38,553 bases of DNA from Chromera velia (taxonomy: Eukaryota > Sar > Chromeraceae). The notes below the pieces were generated by a model. The model was not told where the DNA came from, ran no database searches, and was given only the letters and a program-made list of their open reading frames with translations. The stretch covers positions 32,501 through 71,053 of the forward strand of contig JAHBMJ010005031.1 of assembly GCA_018398765.1 (NCBI GenBank), read 5' to 3'. Position 1 is the stretch's first letter. Each line of letters starts with the position of its first letter. Shown piece by piece: positions 21,564 through 32,890 of the stretch. The translations under genes were made by a program, and so were the position numbers.

Positions 21564-24500
21564 TGGGTGGGTGTGTGTGTGTGTGGGTGGGTGAGTGTGT
21601 GCGTGCGTGTGTGTGTGTGTGTGTGTGGTGCCTCAGAATGAAGGAAGGAAAAAAGTGATGTCGATCGATCCATTCTTCTTTGTGTCTGTCTTCGTACTTC
21701 CCATTCTGCAGTAGATTTTGCCCGTCTTTCCCAGATACTGCAGAGGAAAGATGCGCAGGAAATGGAACACAACTTGAATACAAGAGAGCTCAAGTCTTGC
21801 ATGTGTATTTAAGGGCATGTCACTTGACTTGGACTTTTGTGTGCAGATGAAGAACACCGCCTTGATGCTGGCGGCTCGAGAGAACAAATGCAAGGTCGTT
21901 GACGTGCTCCTTTCAGGAGGGGGGGCAGTGAAGGAGGGAGACTTCCAAGAGACAGTGGACCCCAACCTCCGAGATGCGGTCAGTGATTTGTGTGCGTGCA
22001 TGGTGACATCGGGCCCGTGATGTTCCGAATGCCTGAAGGTGTTTCTCTCTATTACTGGCCTGGCAAGTGTCTGTAGCTCTAAGGATAAGGCAGCTTGCGT
22101 ATTTGGAAACTGGAACTGTTTTCTCAAACCAAGAGCGTCTTTGTTTGTGCCCTTCTCTTTCTGTGATGCCAACAAACAGAAACACCCATAGAAGGGTGCA
22201 CACATAGAAGGGCGCACACATAGAAGGGCCAGAAAAAGCCAAGAAGACGAGTATGTTCTGTTTTGCTGCATTATGATCCTATTGCAGAAAGGTCGCACCG
22301 CTCTAATGCTGAACATCATCGAGGGCCACGGCCAGTGCGTGGAGGAATTCCTGAAGGATCGCCCGGAGGTCCCCGTAGAAAAAAGAGTCAACATCAACGA
22401 GTGGGACAACGTCAGTAGAAAAGGAGAGGGAGAGAAATTCACATTGCTCTCTCAGGATCATTTTTTCTGGTTCCTTTCATCAATGTGAGCCTCGCATCAC
22501 TTGACTGTCTCCTATGTTTCCAAGGAAGTGCGAAAGCGGGGGGGTTTCCAGACAGCTGGGTGCCACATAAGAGTGAACGAAGGGACGACAGCTTTGTTTT
22601 CCTATTCCTCTGAATGTATGGACAAATATGTGCAGGAAGGCCTTAGTGCCATGTCCCATGCTGTGGAGACGAACAACCTTGGGGTCCTCAAGCAGCTCCT
22701 GTCGAGCAAATCGGTTTCTCTCTTCAATAGAGACACAAGCGCTGAAGAGGTCAGAAGGCGACAAGCACTGTCACAGAGTGACAATATTCGACCGACTGCT
22801 CTTCACGAACACTTCATACGAAGCGCTGTGGACCCTTCACGTTTTGCAATTGTTGGCTATGCTGTGGCTTTCCATCTGTATCTCTATGTCCTTGCAACAT
22901 TGTTCCTTCTTCCAGCTGCCCTTTTTCGTCTCCCGACTTGCAGGAATGTGCAAGAATGGCTGTTTTTGTGTTTCACTCTTCGGATCCATCCTTTCCTTCT
23001 CTGTCTGCAGGGCGAGTCGGTCATGTCCGCCGAGTCCTCTTCTTCCTTCCGTCTCCCTGAGACAGTCCTTCACACAGCTGTGAGGCACTTCTCTGAGGAG
23101 GCACTGGAGGTGCTCCTGGAATGGATCGAAAAGAAGGGGGGAACGGAACCCGAAAAGGCAGAAAAAATATTGAACAGCAGAAACCAGGTGCGTATTTGTT
23201 GGAATTCCTCTCTCTGTGGAGGATGTTTGGGTCAACGGGACACTTTCGTTGTGTGAGTTTGAAGTTATCTGTCTTATAAGTTGCCTATCTTGTGCTGCTC
23301 GTGGTGCTCCTGTGCATGCCTTCTGAAGTCTTTGTTTGTGCCTGTCAGTTGGGCGGATCATGCGTACTTCTATCAGCTGCTCTGAGGAATTGGCTGCTCT
23401 CTGCATCTATCCATGACTACTAGTTTTTTTTGCATGTCAATCGCACCGTCCTTTACCTTCTGCAGAAGGGGTACCCTCCTTTGAGTCTGGCGGTCGAGTT
23501 GAGTTTTGAAGACGGCGTGAAGAAGCTCTTGGAGAAGACGAAAAGCCTCGAGGTACCTTCTCCGTCCCTCTCTCTCCATCCCTCCTTCTTGCGGCGGCTT
23601 TTCTTGTGTGTGTGTGTGTGTGTGTGTGTGCGTGCGTGGTCTAGGTATCTCTTGTCTTAGATTGGTTCTTTGCCGAACGAAGGGAAAGTCCGTTCACGCA
23701 TCTCATTGGTGTGAATTCTGCGTGCAGGGTGATCTCCTGAAAGTCAACAAGGAATTCCACGGGCAGACTCCTCTGCTGCAGGTCAGGAGAAAAGGACATA
23801 CAGCCCACTTTGCTTCGATTTTTCCTCTGTAACTTCCCGTTCTCCAGGTCTCATAACTTCATGAGATTCTCACGAGTGCATGAAGGCCCTTCACCCGCAC
23901 GAGTGACCGTCAGGGCCGATGGCAAGTACGTAGGGTTGAATACAGTTCTCATTCATCCCTTTCTTATGATGCTGATGTGTCTGATCTATTCAGGCGATCG
24001 TCACTCGCAACGACCACATCGCGGAGGACCTTCTGAGGGACGAAAGGGTGGACGTCAGCCTTCCGGGACCGGTCAGTGAGTGCTATCTTTCTCCAGAACG
24101 TTGTGCGTGGTTTGTACATGGGTGTGTCTGTTGAATGCTGTTTAGTCGAGTGCGACGTTCTTTGGTTTGAACGAGTAGCGAGACGAGTCGTTTAAGATTC
24201 TGTTCTTTTGAAAACCTCAGACTCAGGCCGCAGGGCATAATACACACCTTTGCATTCGTGTATGAATTCCATACACGCATCCAAAGCACCCCCACACGCC
24301 TGTTCCGTTTCCCATGGACGGACCCCAATTTCCAGAGAGGCCTTCCTTTTGTGTCCATTCGCGTCTTACTGCATGGTCTCATTCATCTTCTTGATCTCCC
24401 TCATGCCCGTGGGTGAACGGGCTGCGATATGCTGACGTTCGGTGCATGTCACTCTTTTTGGTTGATATCAACCCGACTTTCGTGCAACCCCCGACTCCCT

Positions 24501-27500
24501 TTTTTTCGCTTTTGACGCACCTGTGCAGGACGGCACCACCGCACTGACCTCAGTGATCAACAGACAGAGCCTCCCGCTGCTGGAGCTGATGGTGAAGAAC
24601 CCGTCGTTCAAAAAGCACCCGCCTCTAAGGTAGGGGAGAGAGGGGAATGAGAGAAGTCGTCTTAGCAATTGCCCCATCCCGCAGATCTCATTTGAGCACG
24701 AGATACCGGTCTTCTGCTGCGCAGACACACTAAGCTCGTTCCCTGCCCAGCTTCTGTCTGCATCCGATGTTCGTGCAGTCCGTTATTTTTGCAGGCCTTT
24801 CTATTCCCTAGGAATCTTTGTCCTGCGATTCTTCCCCTCATCAATTTATCCATCCGCCTGCTGTTGCTGCGCGAATGCAGCCACCCGATGTTCGTGACAG
24901 AGGGACCTGAGTCGCCCCTGGTGCAGTTGTTCGAGAAGGATTCCTTTGGGAAGAATGAGTCGGCAATCATCTCGGTGCTTCAGGTGGGTGCTGGCTCTTC
25001 CTTTTAGAAGACCTCTCTCTGCCTGCATGAAAACCAGCAGGAGAAGGGCACAGGACACGACTTTGTCATAGTTTCCTTGCCCCCTCTCTTCCTTCAAGTA
25101 TTCTGACACATCCTCGCTTCAATTAAGCTTCGAAAAAAAATGTTACCCAAAAGTGCGCTTTCTTTCTCCTTTTTGGCAGTTTCTCGCTGATTCAAGCTCT
25201 TTTGCTTGGTTCTTTGTCGACTCCCGGGTTGAGCATTTCTTGATTCTGCTGTGAACATTATAAGCTTCCACGTTGCCTCTGCAGCTGGAGGATTACAGCA
25301 GACTGTCACAAGAGTCAGAGGACTCCCAAAGCTTCATGGAAAAATTCGCGCACAAGCTTCCTTCAGCCCCAGAAGACACGTGGGGCACAAGCCTGGAGTC
25401 CTCTCACCTTGTGGGGGGGAGGGGGCAGGGAGGGTGGAGGAGTGGAGGGGGCGGGTCACGGTACATGTCCCTGCAGCAGCAGAGAGAGGAAATGAAAAGG
25501 AAAGGGACAGAAATGAACCGGGATCGACTTTGTCTGGTGAGAAGCAGAGAGAGACGGACGGTGCTCTGGTCAGTGTACTCATCTGCCTTATGAATTTATA
25601 GATGTCCATGTGTGTTTCGCTCTTACCGCTCATCCCGTCATGCGTATCTGTCATTTTTTTTTTTATTTCAGGACTCTCTATGAAAGAAACGAGAACAGAA
25701 AAGAGAGCAAAGCAAGTGAGATTCATCATGAACGTGTGCTTGAAAGGAAAAAGAGGCTTTTGTATAGTTCTCCTCCCGCACTGGCTTTACGACAGACAAA
25801 AACTCTTCTCTCTCCTGTCTTGTACATACTTTCCCTGATTTCCTCTGTGTGCTCAGGTTTGCGGGCAGATTCAACCACCTCTCCGTGGTAGAGACTCTGC
25901 TTTCGATGATGAAGCAGATGAGAAGCAGAAACTGCAGAGTGCACGAGAGCGACGTCAACGGAGAGACCCCCTTGGCAGCCGCACTCACGTGAGTTTAGTT
26001 GTCAGGCAGTCAGACAATTAGATGGGTCGGCAGTCGTGTTTCTCTCGATTGTGGAGGCCCTGTTCGGAAAGGCTGGGGCGAGAACGCAGTCGTACTGCCA
26101 TGTTGGAGAGATAAGTCGAAAGCGCCAGGGGGAGAAATTGGATCGTGCGGCCAGCTTGTTAGAAAACAATGTCAAGGCATTCTGAGCTGTTGATCAGTTT
26201 CATACGGACATCCAGAGCCCTCCTTTTACCCTCACAGCAGTGTGGTTTGGGTATTCTCAGGTCAAACACAGAGAGCTTTCGACTGATGAAAGTCTTCCAC
26301 TTGTCTATGAATGATTGTCTTGCAGGCACCTCGCTCCTCTGAGTGCGATGCCTCTGATTCGTCTCCTATTCAACGCTGTGGACTCAGAGACTGAGGACAC
26401 CCCCCTCACGGCAGCCATGCAGTCAGACGCTGCCAAGAGACTCGTGCCTCTATTCCTTGAGAAGTTCTCCACGCCTCCTTTGAGTGAGGTCAGTCTGCAG
26501 AGTGGAGGACTGGGAAGGAAAGAGAGAAAGAATTTGGAGCGCCGCTCAGTCTTGAATGAAAATGTTCAGTTGTTTAGGGGTAATCGCGTACAGGGATCGA
26601 AACGGTTGGGAAAGAAAAACTTCTTTGTACATCGCTTCCTGTTGGGTTCTTCTGTTTCTCCTTCCATTTCGGTTCTCATTCGATCAGTTTCTCTCTTACC
26701 GGCTCCTTTGTGTCTCTCTCCGTGCAGACCCCCGAGTTGTTGAAATTGGAGGAGAAGAACAAGAAAGGGGAAACGCCAGCCTGCCTTGCCGTTGAACTGT
26801 AAGCAGCCTACTCACTCATGAGCAAAACATTGCATTGGCTCTTTGATCTCCAGAAACCTCTTGCATTCATCTACTTTTCCTCCTTCACTTCACTTCACTG
26901 CAACTAAGGGGATGAAATGACAGAGTGAAGAATGTTTTAGGAAATGTCAAGGAAATGTCGAGAAAAAACATTGGCGTGTTACGGCCGGAAGATTGGGAAC
27001 ATACGGTCAAAGCAAGAAGACAAATCACGACAGTGAATGAACATGTGTACTCTTAGAGTTAATTCCCGTTCGTATATTTACAATGTTGATATGCAGAGGA
27101 CTAACCGAGGAGGCTGAAATCTTGGTGAAGAAGGCCAAGAGCCTCGAAGCATACAACGTCATTGCAGACGCACTCTACTGTGCTGCAAGTCAGTGAAGCA
27201 GAGAGAGGGGGGATGGCATTCATATCGAATGAGATCCGTGCTTCTACCTGTATTGGACTTGCAGGAGAGTCTCATTCGGAGTGTTTGAGCACTGACGCTG
27301 TTCATCTCCTTTTCTGTTGCGTATGATGTGATCTTTCTCTCATGTTCGCATCAATTCCTCTCCAAAGTTTCTTCTCATCTCGTTTTCTCATGAAGGAAGA
27401 AATCTCCAATTCGTGTCTCGAAGGGCCCTGCTATCCAAATTTCCTAGAACAGCTGATAAACACAGTGTGTCGGAATATACTGCAGAAAAGGGCGACGACG

Positions 27501-30500
27501 CGCTGATGCACAAATGCGTCGCCACACACGAGCAGAGCCTCGACACTGTCCTCACCGACCGCATCCAATACACACACCAAATCGACCACAAGGAAGTTGA
27601 GAACACAGAGGTATGTCTGTCTGTGCCTTTTGGGATCCTTTGGTCGTGTGAGTTTGGGGGAGATTCTGAGTCCTCGCTTTTTTCAAGCTGAGGGGTGTGT
27701 GTCAGAACTGCTTTTCCGGTCTCCTTTCAATTTTGTTCAACTTCACCGTCTCCTTGCCTGGCCGCTCCCCTTTGTCTTCCCTCGCCTCCCACTTACAGGA
27801 CATCCAAGCGGCCCTCGCGCTCATACCCCACGTCCCCCCGAGGAGCAAGTGCGACACTGACGGCGGAACCCAGCATGGGGTCAGTGTTGCAGTTTTTAGT
27901 TGGAATCTACCAGCTGTATATCATCACAATACGGCATATTGATGATTTAGAGAGAATGATGAAACGCCGAGAGTTGTCAGCACCTGACCGGATCTTTTCT
28001 TTTCTGCCTTTGCTTTTCAAGCCGTCAGTCAAGCTGTCTGAATGGCTGTTTTTTGTACTCTCTGAGAAGAAGAAAAAGCTCAGACTTGCAGGCAGTGAAT
28101 TCACTCCAAGTTTCGATTGTGACTCTAACGTGCAAAAGAACTCCGTCTGATCCCTGTCTCTCTCTGATTCTCTCTATTCTTCCAGGGAGATGAAAGGAGC
28201 ACATTCGACGTGACCACCTGGTCCCCTTTCGGGGGGGGGGAGGAGGACGGTTCTGCAAAGGTAAGTCGAGGGGGGAGTAAGAAGGAGAAATTGAAAAGGA
28301 ACATATTGGAAAGAGGTCGCCACGATGCGGAAAAGTATCCTTTTCTGCAAGCACCCATCTGGATGTTGTCCTCACCCCCCCTCTCTTTGTGTTCCGGTAT
28401 GCTCATTCGTTGCACATTCTTTTCTTCTCTGTGTTTGCCTTCTGGGTTTCCTTTCTGCCACGCTCTCAGTTTTCTTCTTGCTTTTTGCCTCATTCTGCAT
28501 GGGGACTGTGAATCAGGAGACGTTACAGAAGCCCTTAGACATTTCAGAAGGGAAAAGAGGAATCTTCCTTCAGAAAAAAAAATTTCATTTTTTCTCACTC
28601 AGTCAATTCGTCTCTGGCAAGGCTGTGCGTGCGTCTGCTGGACGGAGGGACCAAAGGTGGCAGGGAGGGAGGGAGGGAAGAAAGAGAGGAACGAACGAAG
28701 CGAGGAAGGAAAGAAACTCGGACAGAAGGATAAACGTTCACTTTGATGTGTTTCATCAATGGGATGAGTAAATGAGTGAGTAGTGGCTGGACGGACGGAT
28801 GGATGGGTGAATGCCTCTCTGCAGATTCCCTGTCAGAAACTCTTCCCTTACAGAAACGAGGAACCACACGACTCCCCTCTGACGGTGAGTGTGCAGTATC
28901 GTTTTTTGGAGGGGAAAAGTGAGAGATGCGTATGACGTTTGCGTCTGAGCGTAGCAAGAATCCCATGAGTCAAGGCACAATCTCTCCTTACCCGCCCAAC
29001 CATATGATGCCTTTCCAAACTGCGCTCGAGAGTGGTCCTCTTCAGACACTCGTGTGCAATCGTGGTTCGGTTTCTCAGTGAGATTTTGCTCACCCGTGCT
29101 TTGATTCTGTTCTCTTACTAGGCGGAAAAGAGACAAGGGTCGGTGGAAAAGTAATTTGTCTGTCTGCTGTCTCACCCCTGGCGCTTCTTGCAGAAAGCGG
29201 GAGCTGCTCGTCAAGACGACGTTCTCACGGGCCTCCTTGAGAAGGAGAAGTAAGCAGCAAATCTACATTGCTACCATACAGTCTATTTTTGTCGTCCTTC
29301 TTCTTCTTCTTCTTCTTCTTCTTCTTCTTTTTCTTCTTCTTCTTCTTCTTTTTCTTCTTCTTCTTCTTCTTCTTTGTAGTTGTTGTTGTTGTTTATCATT
29401 TGGTGATGCATGCCCCTTGATTGCCTCTTCTTCTGAAAGTGACTGACTGCTGATTCGTTTATTTCGACGCAAGCGTTTTTGCCAAAATCACGTCTATGCA
29501 TTCATGCATCCACTTCGATCTCTGTTCCTCTTCTCCGTGCAGGTGGGACCACTTCATCAGCGACCAGGTGAGAGTGCGGAGGGGAGGGCAAGGAAAGAGT
29601 ATCTTTCCCAATTAATCAGATGCAGACTGCTCAGTGGATTGCTGACGTCTTCAATCATTCCAATTTTCGCCGTTTGCTTCGACCACCACTTCCACAGCAA
29701 CACTAGAAGCATGACTTCATACACTACTTCCCCCTCCTCTTTCCATCCATCCACACCTTTCCTTTGTTTGCAGGTGAAGGACGCCTTGCAGGTGATCGCG
29801 GGGATTCCTGACCCTCCGATGAAGTCAGTCAAAAATGTGGTCTTTTCTATGTATGTGAGTGAGTCAGTGAGACAGCCGGCAGTTCGGTGAGAGAGTCAAG
29901 TTGCCTGCTGAGCGCTCAGTGTGACGGCTTTGGCATGTACGACTGGCATGTGTCCGGATCCGAAAGGCAAGTTACGCATGCAGCCTTTGACGCAAGCTGT
30001 GAAAGAAAAATATCAAGTTTTCACAAAATGAAGGACTGCAGAAGGAAAGGGAAAAAAACAGCAGGCAACAGAAATAGACGGGGTGGCTAAATTTTTGTCT
30101 TATTCGTTATCTTTTCCGTTCTACACTTCGTCTCCTCTCTCGCGTCCTTCAATTGCTTTGACAGACTCCGCCTCCGGTCTGTGGGGCGACAAGAGATCCT
30201 CCGGAAGATAAAAACTTTGAGGCCTCTCTTTGCTGCACCCAACGTGGACGTCCAGCCCCACTTCCGACACTTCACTCACATCGTCTTCGGGTGCTCTGTG
30301 GTGGCCTTGATCGTCTGGCTCATTCTTATGTGGCATGTCAGTCGCAGATTGCGCAGTTTCACAATTTGGTCTGGCTGTTTGAAACGCGGTGTCGAACTCC
30401 GGTCGTCCGGTTGGCATTTTCTTCTCGCGCGATGTGCATATCCTCGTTTGTTTCAGAACGTTTCCTCCTTTGTCCTGGCTAAGCATGGGGAGAGAGTGGA

Positions 30501-30949
30501 GTCCTTTGAAGATCCCATCGCACTGAGAGTGGAAATCTGCATGTGTCAGGAAAGAAACTGCACGTAGATCATGTGTTTTTTCTCTCTCGCTGGATTTCTC
30601 TGGTTTCTGCACGACCCCAAAACAGAGAGAGAGATAGGTCCATTGATGAACTTGCGCGTTAGAAGAAAAGCTGGTGCCTGTGCAGGGTTTGGATGAGAAG
30701 AGTTGAAACTCTGCAAGCACACGTCCAATTCTGGGGGGGGAGGGGGTGAGGGATGTATGCGTGTTGACAGACAAGCAACTGTGCTTCTCTGCACGCCTTT
30801 CCCTTTCTCTTTTCTAATTCTGCCTGCCTGCCTGATTGATTCTTGCACGCAGATGATCATGAATTCCTCGTGGCCCCACATAGACATGTGCAATCTTGTG
30901 CCGATGGCCTCAGACAGAAGCCTCGTCAAGGGTCAGTGCCTGTCTCTGC

Positions 30950-30988
<39 letters not shown>

Positions 30989-32854
30989 ATGCCCATGGCT
31001 CTGTCTATCTGACCCACTCAGCCTGTCTGCTGCTGTGCCCTTTCTCTTGTTCTTGATCCTGCAAAACGTGTTTGCGCGTTGTCTCTTTCCTTGTACTGCA
31101 CTCTCTCTTTATCCATTTACCGTCCCTCAGCCTCAGACACGTCCGGATACTTCGCTTCAGTCAAGAGCACTTTTTCGATGGACGCCAGTGCCCGTCTTAT
31201 CAGACTGTGCTGCTGCTGCTGTTGCCTGCCTGTGCATACTACATCGCTCAATCAGTGGGGCTCTCTGATAAGAAAAGAAAAAGACGGGAAGGGACTGGAT
31301 GGTGTCCTGCTTTGTTCCTATCTTCTCTGTTGACTTGTTCTTGTCCTGCTTCTCTTTGCTTCGATCTCTGCTGCAGCCTGCTGGATTTTCAGTCAAAGTC
31401 TGATAGGCCACCAGACGACGGTCTTTCACTGGGACCTGACGAACACCGAGAAGAGCATGCACTGGACTTATGTGATTGTGAGGTTCTGTGCACTCCTCAC
31501 GTGCCTCATCTATCTCTGGGCGTCAGTTTCTTAGTTTCAGTCTTTGAGTCTCCTCCATTGCTTTTCTTCGTCTTGAAAGGCTCATTCCTTGTTTTGCAAC
31601 CGACGGTTTGTCTTCGCCTTGTTGTCGTCTGACTGCCAGTGAGGACATGCAGTGAAAGAGAGACAGCATAATTGTTTGAACAAACTTTGATTCTATTTTT
31701 TGCATGCACGCCCCCCCCCTGCAGAGTGGAGAGGTACTGGCACATCGGGATTCCCTGTGGTCTGATGATCGTGATGTCACTGGGGAGGTCAATGCAGTCG
31801 TACTTCCTCAGCGAGTCAGAAGCCAGAGCGGTCGGTGAGCTAATCAACCAGGTTTCCTTCTTTATGCCGTTGCCTGTGTCTACATCTGATTACAAGCGTA
31901 TCGACTTTGGCTGGTGGGGGAAGAGGCGATCTTTTTCTGTCATGACTGCCACAGGAATGGATCCAAAGAAAGGTCTTGTCACACGGATCGATGCCAACTT
32001 TGTCCTTTATTCTACATGTATGGGACTACTGCAATGAGGAAGAGCTCGATTCAGGTGTGCACATTTTGGAGATCTTTGATGTGATCTTGCTGAGCGTTCG
32101 TTCGTCTCAGAACGCCTCCATTTTGATTGTTTCTTTCTTTTGACCTGCAGGTGGCTGAGGACTTTCTTCGTGAGGGGACGAACCCGAAAGACTTCTGGCC
32201 CCCTAGTGAGAATGAGGAATTCAACTTTGATATCTCGGTCGGTCTGTTCGTGTAGTCTTGGGCTCTTTCTTGAGTCTGCCTGTTCCGCCTCACTTTTTCA
32301 AAGTCCGATATCAGATCAGAGAGACGATCACAAGTCTCAGAACCCTCTCTTTTCTTTCATGCTCGTCGGAAGGACCTCGCGAGACGCGCAGCCTCTTCAT
32401 ACTGTGTTCTGATCGAGCTTGTATTCTGTCCGAGCTTGCATTCTGACCGAGCTTCAAAAGTGTCGCTCGTGCTGTACCAGACCGGCAAAACTTGGTTTGC
32501 ATGTGTCACATGATCCTGACACCCATTCTCAATTCTCGTTTGTTGTTGCAGGAAGACGAGGAAAGCGACGAAGACCTTGTAAAGTACGAAGACGAATTGA
32601 TGAAGGCGGCAGTCATTTCTCCAAGGGTGGGCAGAATTGAATTTGTCTTCTGTGAACATGAAACGAATGATGCCCCTTGAAGAAGAAGAGGAATGCAGCC
32701 TTCAGGTAGTACTGTGTGGACGTAAAGAACAGTTCGGACATGTGGTGATCGAAGATTTAAGGCGCGAGAGAAATGGGAAAAGTAACACTTCCAACGTCCG
32801 GTTGAATGCCAGTTTTCAAGCATCCTCCAATTTTCTTGCATGCTTCTTCCTCGT

Positions 32855-32890
<36 letters not shown>

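Noticed and set aside
21391-21802. Minus-strand Thr/His/Arg/Glu-rich frames
   Set aside because: They are translations of the (TC)n-(TG)n microsatellite in intron 15.
29156-29501. Leucine-rich plus-strand and glutamate/arginine-rich minus-strand frames
   Set aside because: They come from the CTT trinucleotide repeat inside an intron.
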